Notes: generated by a model from the letters alone, not told the origin. Counted from the stretch's first letter, positions 1 through 6,536 are shown. The stretch is 8,972 nucleotides of DNA from Peptococcaceae bacterium BRH_c23 (GCA_000961805.1 LADV01000008.1:1-8972), one strand, 5' to 3'. Numbers and translations: made by a program.

Positions 1-152
1 CAGCCTTCAAGCGAGATATTGTTATACTCCGCCAGCTTGTCCAGGTACTTCTCCCTGTCCCGGCAGTGGTAATAGGCTTTGTAGACCTCCTTGGCCACTG
101 TGACGCGCGTCCCTCTAACCAATAGGGTATATTTTTTATCATGGTTGTCCAT
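1..152 (-). CDS. Sigma-factor-like protein of integrative elements, N-terminal part (runs off left edge)
   Basis: Only the first 50 codons are in the window. The start at 152 is chosen because GGAGGA (161-166) sits 9 bases upstream. The visible protein begins MDNHDKKYTLLVRGTRVTV and continues with KEVYKAYYHCRDREKYLDKL. A short beta-rich start followed by 'EVYKAYY...REKYL' is the pattern I know from small sigma-70-like regulators common in Firmicute conjugative transposons and other integrative elements. The frame stays open upstream to about position 446, but that stretch has no ribosome binding site and spans a strong terminator, so I do not extend the gene. The family is recognised from memory of the motif; the DNA-binding part lies outside the window. 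It hints that a mobile element borders the window on the left. Confidence 0.55.
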   Translation of the reverse strand, partial: MDNHDKKYTLLVRGTRVTVAKEVYKAYYHCRDREKYLDKLAEYNNISLEG

Positions 153-240
153 GAAGCTTGTCCTCCATTTCATGATTTTTAAAATCTGGAAATGAAGAAC
201 AAGCGGAGGGGAGCGGCATAAAATGGAGCGGCCGGTTTTA

Positions 241-280
241 TATAAAAAAACGCCCATTTGGAAACATGCCAAATGAGCGT
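241..280 (-). terminator. Strong rho-independent terminator, leftward
   Basis: Read on the minus strand, 280-269 pairs with 261-250 as a 12-bp stem (one G-U wobble) around a 7-base loop, and is followed directly by a run of seven Ts (250-244). This is a textbook intrinsic terminator. It ends whatever leftward transcript comes from the riboswitch region and insulates the sigma-like gene at 152, which must then have its own promoter between about 240 and 166. Confidence 0.85.
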
Positions 281-457
281 TAAGGATGCTGTGTATTTTA
301 TTTTTTCGCGCGTTTAGCTCTGCCCGGCAGTTCAGAATCGGGCTTACCGCAAATAGTTTATCGTATGCCATGATGCAAAGAGCATAGATATCCGCGTCAT
401 CACGCCAGGCCACTATTCGGTAGCGACTGATAATTTTTTATTACATACTGAGAAAGC
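281..457. other. Stretch without a convincing gene between two leftward terminators
   Basis: Only short reading frames are found here. On the minus strand a 19-codon frame starts with ATG near 459, and a longer frame open from about 446 to the left edge has no ribosome binding site. On the plus strand the frames carry stops. If the riboswitch upstream permits read-through, this is the only sequence transcribed before the terminator at 241-280. It may be a decayed gene, a very small peptide gene or a short non-coding RNA; nothing in it decides which. Confidence 0.4.
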
Positions 458-494
458 ATAAAAATAGCCTCCAAACTCGTAAGCTCGGAGGGCT
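458..494 (-). terminator. Terminator of the riboswitch expression platform
   Basis: On the minus strand 494-487 (AGCCCTCC) pairs with 472-466 (GGAGGCT), with one bulged C. Weaker pairs continue inward, and a T-rich tail (ATTTTTAT, 465-458) follows. It lies about 35 bases after the c-di-GMP aptamer on the same strand, where a transcriptional on/off riboswitch keeps its terminator. Confidence 0.7.
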
Positions 495-529
495 TCGACA
501 GGTATTTAGGCATAGAAAGAGACCCGCTT

Positions 530-608
530 GGCAGCCAGGCTGTCATAATGCATTTGCATAGTAGACCCTATGACTTTGCGTCCTTACCTTTCGGTAAGTT
601 TGCCTAAT
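530..608 (-). promoter_or_regulatory. Cyclic-di-GMP class I riboswitch (GEMM-I) aptamer
   Basis: The minus strand carries the conserved core of the class in order: AGGCAAAC (606-599), a stem capped by a GAAA tetraloop (598-583), GGACGCAAAG (583-574), a stem closed by GTCATA and TATGAC, then the receptor-side segment AGCCTGGCTGCC (541-530). This order of GCAAAC, GNRA loop, GACGCAAAG and a final G-rich ...GCUGCC strand that closes P1 defines GEMM-I. Just downstream, TGCCTAA (512-506) can pair seven bases with TTAGGCA (607-601), the same strand that forms P1. P1 and this alternative helix are therefore mutually exclusive, as expected for a switch feeding the terminator at 458-494. Whether ligand turns transcription on or off cannot be read with certainty. 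Confidence 0.9.
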
Positions 609-801
609 ATTTCATTTTTTCATAAACACATCATTCTAGATTAATGTGTAATTGAAACGATTATTATGCTGTTATAAGATAATTCATTATCAGCCATTGC
701 AGTATCGGCTTTGTGCATGTAATTTGCGACCCTTATAATTCAAGTCATCTAGATAGATCAACTCTGTCTTAACTTTATATTTTAGAATGCTGATATATTG
801 T
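609..801. other. Intergenic region holding the riboswitch leader promoter area
   Basis: No gene is seen. A minus-strand TAGAAT (near 634) could be a -10 box for the riboswitch transcript, but no good -35 pairs with it. A palindrome GATAAT-tc-ATTATC lies at 678-691. No clear terminator is visible after the cupin gene that ends at 802, so read-through into the riboswitch is possible. Confidence 0.35.
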
Positions 802-1176
802 TCAGTCACCGGTCGGCGTAACCGAATCTGCTTCCACCATTAAAACAGCTGTAGGTTCTTTTACATAAGGCCGATGCAAAATGCCTTTAGGAATTGTAAT
901 ACCCTCATGTGTTTGCAGTGTAAGGGTTTTATCTTCAAGTTCAATATGCAATTGACCTTTCACAACAAAGAAAAACTCATCCTCATTATCATGTTTGTGC
1001 CAGTGGAATTCACCTTCGTTAAAAACGCCTAGCCTCACTAAACTATCATTCACCTTGCTTAAGGTTTGATTGAACCACTTTTCTTTACATGCATCAATAA
1101 GCTCAGGCACTTTTATAAGATCAAGAAAATCGAATTTTGCACCCATATTGATCGCATATTTGTTTTGTTCACTCAT
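802..1176 (-). CDS. Small single-domain cupin protein
   Basis: A 124-residue protein with both cupin motifs. Motif 1 runs from G55 with H60, H62 and E67 in the G-x4-H-x-H-x4-E-x6-G pattern; motif 2 is GITIPKGILH (92-101), supplying the fourth metal ligand H101. It should fold as one small beta-barrel binding a divalent metal. There is no signal peptide, so it is cytoplasmic. The start is set by AAGGAGGA (1181-1188), 4 bases upstream. It follows the cyclase gene by 67 bases on the same strand and probably belongs to the leftward operon. Single cupins of this size are often sugar or acid isomerases, dioxygenases or ligand sensors; the exact reaction cannot be assigned. Confidence 0.88.
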   Translation of the reverse strand: MSEQNKYAINMGAKFDFLDLIKVPELIDACKEKWFNQTLSKVNDSLVRLGVFNEGEFHWHKHDNEDEFFFVVKGQLHIELEDKTLTLQTHEGITIPKGILHRPYVKEPTAVLMVEADSVTPTGD

Positions 1177-1243
1177 AATATCCTCCTTAAATTTTTATTT
1201 TTATAGAAGTTTAACTTCCGCATGCCGGTTTATAATCTGCTTT

Positions 1244-2197
1244 TCATTTAATCACCACGGGGTTTACGGGACTTGCCGTCGCCCAGTGAATCATTAAAGG
1301 TGACGCCACATAAAGTCCGTTATACTTACCGTCTTTCTCACAATCTTCAGCCCATTGTTCCAACCAATGTGCCTCTATGAAAACAATGCCAAGATTTCTG
1401 CTGAGAGCCGCGTGCATTGCATTATAAATCCCAGTCTCCGGGCAGGGGATCATTTCGTTGCCTAATGTATCTGTTCCAAATACGGAAATTTCCATTTCAT
1501 AGAACCATCTGATAAGGTTTTCATCATAATTTATACCCGGCTCGGCAAAGTCCTTATAGAAGCTTTCCGGACCTTCATTGAAGAATAGATTGAATATCCC
1601 CGTTCTGATCAAGACTATATCGTACTTTTTTATTTCTAGCTTCTGGTAGTCTGCTGTTTCAATCAAATCTTCCAGTGTGATCCTCGTATGCATTTTCAGG
1701 TAAGGTACTTTTTTATATCTTGCTATATCCAATAGAACTACGTGCCCGACAATTCCTCTCTCTGCAATGGGCCGGATACTGGCTTTTTTGATCCCTCCAA
1801 TCGAATTGGCCGCTGCATTGTAGCCGTTCCAGGCTTTATCAGCAAGCCAGGTATGCGCCAGAGCGTCGCAATGAGTTGTTCCATGGCAGTTTACAGTGAT
1901 AATATCATCTGCATATTCAACACCACCCTTCCCGGCTATGACGGCACCGCTAAGATAATGACTTTTATCACGGCACATCCTATGCAATTCCTTCTCTCTG
2001 CCCGGCCAGTTCGGCGCTTTACCAGGGGAATTCAGCGCCATCATCAAAGTGAATGTTCTTCCGGATTCCACTGCTTTGACACCTCTTAAAATCTCACTGT
2101 CACTAAGAAAATTCAAGCCTCCTACCTCATCGTTGTCTCCCCATCTCCCCCAATTGTCAGGAAGTCCTTCGAAAAAATCCGCCGTCGCTTTAGACAT
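1244..2197 (-). CDS. Cyclase-family metal-dependent hydrolase (kynurenine formamidase-like)
   Basis: A 317-residue protein of the cyclase family (Pfam PF04199), whose members are metal hydrolases opening amide or cyclic bonds, such as kynurenine formamidase and isatin hydrolase. The signature is HGTTHCDALAH (105-115), giving likely metal ligands H105, H109 and D111, with H115 close by. The length fits the longer bacterial branch that starts 'LPDNWGRWG..DEVGGLN'. I set the start at 2197, not the upstream in-frame candidate at 2245, because a near-perfect AAGGAGGTG (2202-2210) lies 4 bases before it. The gene is 138 bases downstream of the TIM-barrel gene on the same strand, and a weak promoter-like pair in that gap could add a secondary start. 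A role opening a cyclic precursor, such as a lactone feeding the acid-sugar route, is inference. Confidence 0.88.
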   Translation of the reverse strand: MSKATADFFEGLPDNWGRWGDNDEVGGLNFLSDSEILRGVKAVESGRTFTLMMALNSPGKAPNWPGREKELHRMCRDKSHYLSGAVIAGKGGVEYADDIITVNCHGTTHCDALAHTWLADKAWNGYNAAANSIGGIKKASIRPIAERGIVGHVVLLDIARYKKVPYLKMHTRITLEDLIETADYQKLEIKKYDIVLIRTGIFNLFFNEGPESFYKDFAEPGINYDENLIRWFYEMEISVFGTDTLGNEMIPCPETGIYNAMHAALSRNLGIVFIEAHWLEQWAEDCEKDGKYNGLYVASPLMIHWATASPVNPVVIK

Positions 2198-2335
2198 TCC
2201 ACACCTCCTTTGGTTGTATGCCGACCATGTTTTTTCAAGATACAATTTGCATTTATCAAATCAACGCTTCCAACTCCCGAATCTATTAACCTCCGGTCGA
2301 AACTGATAAGATAGAGGACAAACTGCATTATTTCT

Positions 2336-3016
2336 CTAGGACTTATTGCTCATAATCCCTTGGAGATAGCTCAAAACACATATCAAGTTTTTCCGGAAAG
2401 AAGCTGCATTCATGAATTGATGTGTGAATAATGCACTTCCGATTGTGAAACCCCAAGGCTGGATCTGATTTACAAAATTCAATCTGTCAAAACTGTTGAT
2501 GCTGCCTGCGATCACCAAAGGGATTTTTACTGAGCGGGAGAATTGTGTAATTAGTTCTGCAGAGTTACCAAAGAAGCGGTAGGCCAGCAGATCAATACCA
2601 TCCACCCCCAGCCCCTCAAGCCTTTTCGCATCCTCTATAATTTCCTCAATGGAGTTTCCGAGGATAGAGGGACTTCCCCAGACGTCACCACAGAAAGGAA
2701 AGTATTTGGTGCTGGAATTTTTGAGGAACTGCGCTACGGATGGAAAATATTTGGTGCCCAACAGGTAATCGATTCCGCATTCTATTGCGAGTTTGGCACC
2801 GGCCAGACATTCTTCCTCAGTGTAGCTTACAATTTCCATGTGCGTGACTTTTCCTGCAGCCTTGATTGCTTTTGCAAGGTCCTTCATTTCCTCCACCGGG
2901 AGCCCGATATTTTTAAAGCCCCAGTGACAGACCGGCAGGTCGGTGCAGGATTCAAACACCTCCTTTGCATTTGCAACAGTAACATCATTATGTGTGAGCA
3001 TAACAATAAGCTTCAT
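2336..3016 (-). CDS. TIM-barrel protein of unknown function, first gene of the leftward operon
   Basis: A 226-residue cytoplasmic protein with alternating strand/helix segments typical of a (beta/alpha)8 barrel: strand 1 MKLIVMLTHND, then THMEIVSY (58-65), GIDYLLGT (81-88), GVDGIDLLAY (137-146). The C-terminal pair IAGSINS (169-175) and GFTIGSALF (189-197) has the two-loop phosphate-binding form seen in HisA, TrpF and related barrels, so a phosphorylated substrate is likely. I recognise the look of an uncharacterised conserved family but cannot name its reaction. The start at 3016 has AAGGGGG (3024-3030) 7 bases upstream. The gene is transcribed from the strong promoter at 3064-3092, back to back with the deoR-like gene, and probably leads an operon with the cyclase and cupin. 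An aldolase, isomerase or epimerase acting on an acid-sugar phosphate would fit; this is inference. Confidence 0.82.
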   Translation of the reverse strand: MKLIVMLTHNDVTVANAKEVFESCTDLPVCHWGFKNIGLPVEEMKDLAKAIKAAGKVTHMEIVSYTEEECLAGAKLAIECGIDYLLGTKYFPSVAQFLKNSSTKYFPFCGDVWGSPSILGNSIEEIIEDAKRLEGLGVDGIDLLAYRFFGNSAELITQFSRSVKIPLVIAGSINSFDRLNFVNQIQPWGFTIGSALFTHQFMNAASFRKNLICVLSYLQGIMSNKS

Positions 3017-3063
3017 GCCTTATCCCCCTTTCGTTGACTATCCTTACTTAACTATCCAACAAC

Positions 3064-3092
3064 AATATATAAAAAAGTGAGCTATATGTCAA
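3064..3092 (-). promoter_or_regulatory. Sigma-A-type promoter for the leftward operon
   Basis: On the minus strand a perfect -35 TTGACA (3092-3087) is followed by exactly 17 bases and the -10 TATATT (3069-3064). Transcription should begin near 3057, about 40 bases before the TIM-barrel start. The spacer contains GCTCAC (3082-3077), one of the repeated hexamer motifs of this intergenic region. Confidence 0.8.
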
Positions 3093-3100
3093 TAATTTGT

Positions 3101-3115
3101 CGCTCATAACGCTCA
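3101..3115 (-). promoter_or_regulatory. Tandem TGAGCG boxes upstream of the leftward promoter (putative operator)
   Basis: CGCTCA occurs twice on the plus strand at 3101-3106 and 3110-3115, i.e. TGAGCG twice on the minus strand, 9 bases apart and starting 8 bases upstream of the leftward -35 box. A partial copy in opposite orientation (GTGAGC, 3077-3082) lies within the promoter spacer. Binding by the neighbouring DeoR-family protein is inferred from position and from matching boxes at the other promoter. Confidence 0.55.
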
Positions 3116-3191
3116 AAATTTACAATTTCGGTCATGATAATGATTGAAAGTTTGTCACATCGAGGCAACTATAATCCTCAATTTAAACCAG

Positions 3192-3234
3192 TTCGCTCAA
3201 TTATTACGCACATAATAATTGACAAATGAGCGAA
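3192..3234. promoter_or_regulatory. Nested inverted repeats at the rightward promoter (putative DeoR-type operator)
   Basis: TTCGCTCA (3192-3199) is exactly mirrored by TGAGCGAA (3227-3234). Inside it, CAATTATTA (3198-3206) is mirrored by TAATAATTG (3213-3221) around the 6-base centre CGCACA. The right arm of the outer repeat falls between -35 and -10 of the rightward promoter, so a bound protein would block it. The outer arms contain the same hexamer as the boxes at 3101-3115, which suggests one regulator for both directions. Confidence 0.65.
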
Positions 3235-3247
3235 TGTGAGTTATTTT
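3219..3247 (+). promoter_or_regulatory. Promoter of the deoR-like/kinase/pdxA2 operon
   Basis: A perfect TTGACA (3219-3224) is followed by 17 bases and TATTTT (3242-3247), a 4-of-6 match to the -10 consensus. TTATAA at 3246-3251 would be an alternative with a longer spacer. It lies about 30 bases before the regulator's start codon and overlaps the inverted repeats at 3192-3234, consistent with autoregulation. Confidence 0.65.
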
Positions 3248-3276
3248 ATAAATAAAAAGCGAAAAAGAGGTACATT

Positions 3277-4041
3277 ATGCGGTCAGACAGATTACAAACA
3301 CTTCTATCATATATTGATCAACACGAATATGCTTCATTTTCAGAGCTTTGCAAGGAGTTCAAGGTATCGAGCGCCACAATGCGCAGGGACCTGAAAACGC
3401 TGGCTCAAAAAGGCTTGATTAAACGCATGCATGGTGCGGTGAAGTCTAAGATTGATGATCAGAAGTATGAGCCTCCATTATCCGAACGTATCAATATGAA
3501 TATTGATGAGAAACGCCGCATCGCAGAACGGGCGATGGCGGAAATCAAAGACGGCGACAGCATCATCCTGGATTCATCCACTACTGTTTGTGAACTTGCT
3601 AAACTGCTTGCCGACAGCAACCTGAATATCACAGTGATGACAAATGATATCGAAATTGCTTATATACTTGCCCCACACCCCATCATAGAATTGATTGCTG
3701 TAGGCGGATACATCCGCAAAGGTTACTATACATCGATGGGTTTCTTTGCAGAAAACCTGTGGAAAGAGCTGCATGCAGACAAATTGTTTTTAGGTGTGGA
3801 TGCGGTTGACCTGAAATATGGAATGATGAATTACCGTATCGAGGAGATGAGCTGTAAAAGGCTGATGATCGAACGCGCAAAGGAGTGCGTGGTGTTGTGC
3901 GACCATACCAAGTTTACTTCGTCCGCCGTTCTTCAAATATGTCCGTTTGATAAAGTAGATAAGGTTATCACCGGAACGGAATTGGATTTATCAATCATGA
4001 ACGATATGCAGAGAATCGGTGTAGAGATTGTACGGGTTTGA
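3277..4041 (+). CDS. DeoR/GlpR-family transcriptional regulator of the acid-sugar locus
   Basis: A 254-residue cytoplasmic regulator of usual family length. Residues 1-56 form the winged helix-turn-helix of the DeoR family (FSELCKEFKVSSATMRRDL, then GLIKRMHGAV). Residues about 75-235 are the DeoR sensor domain, recognisable by DSSTT (99-103), MTND (121-124), VGG (142-144), FLGVDAV (171-177) and CDHTKF (208-213). Family members usually sense a phosphorylated sugar or sugar acid and repress neighbouring catabolic genes. The start is supported by AAAGAGG (3264-3270), 6 bases upstream. It is followed 96 bases later by the kinase gene on the same strand, and its promoter overlaps inverted repeats. 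Likely role: repressor of both divergent arms, released by an intermediate such as the 4-phosphate; the ligand is inferred, not shown. Confidence 0.93.
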   Translation: MRSDRLQTLLSYIDQHEYASFSELCKEFKVSSATMRRDLKTLAQKGLIKRMHGAVKSKIDDQKYEPPLSERINMNIDEKRRIAERAMAEIKDGDSIILDSSTTVCELAKLLADSNLNITVMTNDIEIAYILAPHPIIELIAVGGYIRKGYYTSMGFFAENLWKELHADKLFLGVDAVDLKYGMMNYRIEEMSCKRLMIERAKECVVLCDHTKFTSSAVLQICPFDKVDKVITGTELDLSIMNDMQRIGVEIVRV

Positions 4042-4137
4042 TTGATCAGCTGTTTGTTTCGGGCTCTCTCAAAAGGGCACTGCAATATCGGTTATAAAAG
4101 GAATGCTGTGACAACAGCCAAAGGGGGGAATGTATAC

Positions 4138-5421
4138 ATGTATAAAGCTGCGATTATTGCAGATGACTTTTCCAGTGTAACAGACTGTGGCGTACAGTTT
4201 GCAAAAAGAGGTCTCTCTACAATAGCAATGGCGGAAATGCCTAAGGGTAAATTCCCTTGCTGCGAGGTCTTGTCAGTGGATACGGACAGTCGTCCACTTC
4301 ATAAGGAAGCTGCCTACCAAAAGGCAATGGGCGCTTCACTGTACTTGAAGAGGATCGGATGTGAGCGTATTTACAAGTCGGTGGATTCTACTCTGCGCGG
4401 GAATTTAGGAGCTGATATTGACGGGGTGATGGATGGGTTCAGTTATCCGATAGCCCTGGTAGCTCCGGCTTTTCCCTACTATGGCAGGACAACCGTTGAC
4501 GGAGTTCACTACCTGAACGGCATACCCCTGTCGAAGAGCCCTGTTTCACTGGATCCCACCTGCCCGGCTCTGAAATCAGATCTTGTCAGGGTTTTAGACG
4601 GACAATCGAAACGCAAGGTTGCCCACATTCCTCTCGTGCAGGTACGTGAACCTTCAGTTATATTCCAGACGAAGATTCGGCAATTGGCTGCCCAAGGGAT
4701 TGGACTGGTAGTTTTAGATGTCGAATCGGAACAAGACCTTGAAACTATTGCGGCGCATTCTGCAAATCTACCTGATTGCCTGGTTGTAGGTTCTACCGGC
4801 CTCTCACAATACATAGCCAGCGCTTGGGGTATAGCCAGGTCCAAAGCATATGCTCCATTTCCAAAGGCTGAAGGCCCTGTAATCACAGTGGCCGCTAGTG
4901 TTTCGCCTGTCACAAAGCAGCAGGTGGAGCTATTGATATTGCAGCCGGGAACTCATGCACTCTGCATGCCCTGCTGGCAGCTTGTTGACGGAGGCTGGCA
5001 GCAATATGAGGAAGAGGCCAATGCGGCACTGAGAACAGGCAAGGACCTTGTGCTGTACCTGGATTCCACACCGGAGAGCAGAGCAATACTTGATAAAAAA
5101 GCGATGCAGCATGGTTGGGATAAAGTCCGCTTAGCGGCTGAGATTGCCGGCGCTATGGGTAACCTTGTCGGAGCTGTTGCTTCCGGCGGTATTCCGGGAG
5201 GTATTGTGGCGACAGGGGGAGATGCAGCCAAGGCAGTCTGCCGAGCATTGGGCAACGATGGGATGGAACTGCTGGGGGAAGTGGAGCCTGGCATACCGGC
5301 AGGCAGGTTCACCAGCGGCAGGCGCTTGCTTGTTGTTACAAAAGCCGGTGCGTTTGGTACACCTCAGGCGCTCTGTGTTTCCCGGAATTTTCTGAAAGGA
5401 GTAGATCATGAATACTTATAA
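4138..5421 (+). CDS. dtnK: DUF1537 four-carbon acid sugar kinase (D-threonate/D-erythronate kinase type)
   Basis: A 427-residue cytoplasmic kinase of the DUF1537 family (OtnK/DtnK), which phosphorylates four-carbon sugar acids at O4. The N-terminal substrate domain shows IADDFSSVTDCGVQFAKRG (7-25), KSVDSTLRGN (80-89) and VAPAFPYYGRTTVDG (108-122). The C-terminal nucleotide-binding domain shows TGGDAA (359-364), equivalent to the family's TGGETA, and TKAGAFG (401-407). The usual ADDxTGAND motif reads ADDFSSVTD here. The start at 4138 is preferred because AAGGGGGG (4121-4128) lies 9 bases upstream; the frame is open back to 4042 but that would add a poorly conserved extension. The stop lies 14 bases inside pdxA2, implying translational coupling. 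Pairing with PdxA2 points to D-threonate or D-erythronate rather than the L-threonate route, which uses OtnI/OtnC instead. The precise substrate is unproven. Confidence 0.9.
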   Translation: MYKAAIIADDFSSVTDCGVQFAKRGLSTIAMAEMPKGKFPCCEVLSVDTDSRPLHKEAAYQKAMGASLYLKRIGCERIYKSVDSTLRGNLGADIDGVMDGFSYPIALVAPAFPYYGRTTVDGVHYLNGIPLSKSPVSLDPTCPALKSDLVRVLDGQSKRKVAHIPLVQVREPSVIFQTKIRQLAAQGIGLVVLDVESEQDLETIAAHSANLPDCLVVGSTGLSQYIASAWGIARSKAYAPFPKAEGPVITVAASVSPVTKQQVELLILQPGTHALCMPCWQLVDGGWQQYEEEANAALRTGKDLVLYLDSTPESRAILDKKAMQHGWDKVRLAAEIAGAMGNLVGAVASGGIPGGIVATGGDAAKAVCRALGNDGMELLGEVEPGIPAGRFTSGRRLLVVTKAGAFGTPQALCVSRNFLKGVDHEYL

Positions 5422-6415
5422 ACGACCGATCATTGCCATTACAATGGGGGATGCCGCAGGCATCGGCCCTGAAATAATCGTGAAAGCTCTTTCCTATAAG
5501 GAAATATATCGATATTGCAGACCGCTGGTTGTGGGAGACATCAACATGCTTCACCGGGCAGAAGGAATCGTGCATACCGGTCTTTCCATGAAAAAGGTGG
5601 AGACCCCAAAAGAGGGTTGCTATAAATTTGGAATGATAGATTGTCTCGATATGGGCCTTTTACCGGATGATCTGCCTTATGGGAAAGTAGATCCCAGGGC
5701 AGGCCATGCCGCTTTTCGTTATGTGGAAAAGGCAGTAAACCTCGCATTAGCCGGTGAGGCTGCTGCAATTTGCACAGCACCGCTCAACAAAGAAGCATTA
5801 CATCAAGGAGGGCATAAATATCCCGGCCATACCGAAATATTAGCCGACCTGACCCACACTGAGCGTTTTGCCATGATGTTCTGCTCCGAACAACTGAATG
5901 TCATTCTGGTAACCATTCATGTTGGCCTGCTTGATGCCATAAAGCTTGTGACATCAGAAAGTGTGTATGATACTATCCTATTGGCTAACGAGGCAATGAG
6001 CCGAAAGATTACGGAAAGACGGCCTCGTGTTGCAGTATGTGGAATAAATCCCCATGCAGGCGAGCACGGTTTGTTCGGATACGGAGAGGAAGAGGAAAAA
6101 ATCTTGCCGGCTGTTAAACTAGCGTCAGAAAAGGGCATAGATGTCGTTGGCCCGCTGCCAGCTGATACCGCTTTTTATCTTGCACGGCGAGGTGACTATG
6201 ACATTGTTGTAGCAATGTATCACGACCAGGGACTGGGCCCAATCAAAGTAATGGGAATCGAAAAAAGTGTAAATATTACTGTGGGTCTCCCTTTTATCAG
6301 AACCAGTGTTGACCATGGCACAGCCTTCAATATCGCCGGAACCGGTAAAGCGGATGCACAGAATATGAAAGAAGCTATCAGGCAGGCATGGATTTTAAGC
6401 GGTACATCCTGGTAA
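5408..6415 (+). CDS. pdxA2: PdxA2-type 4-phospho-D-threonate/D-erythronate dehydrogenase
   Basis: A 335-residue NAD-dependent, metal-dependent dehydrogenase of the PdxA family. Visible signatures: TMGDAAGIGPE (12-22), CTAPLNKEA (122-130), YPGHTE (138-143), CGINPHAGEHG (211-221), MYHDQGLGPIK (270-280) and TSVDHGTAFNIAGTGKAD (299-316). H171, H216 and H272 correspond in spacing to the three metal-binding histidines of PdxA. In PdxA2 the 4-phosphorylated sugar acid is oxidised and decarboxylated to dihydroxyacetone phosphate and CO2. I assign PdxA2 rather than the vitamin B6 enzyme PdxA because it directly follows a DUF1537 kinase and a DeoR-type regulator, the known genetic setting of PdxA2. AAAGGAG (5396-5402) precedes the ATG and the gene overlaps the kinase by 14 bases. 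Sequence alone cannot fully exclude activity on 4-hydroxythreonine phosphate. Confidence 0.9.
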   Translation: MNTYKRPIIAITMGDAAGIGPEIIVKALSYKEIYRYCRPLVVGDINMLHRAEGIVHTGLSMKKVETPKEGCYKFGMIDCLDMGLLPDDLPYGKVDPRAGHAAFRYVEKAVNLALAGEAAAICTAPLNKEALHQGGHKYPGHTEILADLTHTERFAMMFCSEQLNVILVTIHVGLLDAIKLVTSESVYDTILLANEAMSRKITERRPRVAVCGINPHAGEHGLFGYGEEEEKILPAVKLASEKGIDVVGPLPADTAFYLARRGDYDIVVAMYHDQGLGPIKVMGIEKSVNITVGLPFIRTSVDHGTAFNIAGTGKADAQNMKEAIRQAWILSGTSW

Positions 6416-6536
6416 GTTGTAAAGAAGAAGCTATTATATGTGCCGGAAACAGAAAACAGGAGAGTGTTACTCCTCATATTGAGACAGTAATAGTACCACA
6501 TATTTTTGCCTTGGGCTGTCAAAGAGCTAAGAGTTC

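Noticed and set aside
153..446. In-frame extension upstream of the sigma-like gene
   Set aside because: It is open but crosses a strong terminator, shows no ribosome binding site at its possible starts, and the start at 152 is well supported.
2198..2245. Longer N-terminus for the cyclase-family protein starting at 2245
   Set aside because: The extra 16 residues have no ribosome binding site and overlap the near-perfect AAGGAGGTG that serves the start at 2197.
2122..2328. 68-codon leftward frame between the TIM-barrel and cyclase genes
   Set aside because: It overlaps the start of the cyclase gene in another frame, has no domain character and no clear ribosome binding site.
4042..4137. Longer N-terminus for the kinase starting right after the regulator stop
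   Set aside because: The extension does not look like the family. The conserved N-terminal strand begins at MYKAAIIADD (4138), which has its own AAGGGGGG ribosome binding site.
5408..6415. PdxA of vitamin B6 synthesis
   Set aside because: The gene overlaps a DUF1537 kinase and follows a DeoR-type regulator, the setting of PdxA2; no other B6 gene is nearby.
6458..6474. AGGAG/CTCCT hairpin after pdxA2 as terminator
   Set aside because: The stem is short and no T-run follows; the hairpin at 6537-6568 is the better terminator.
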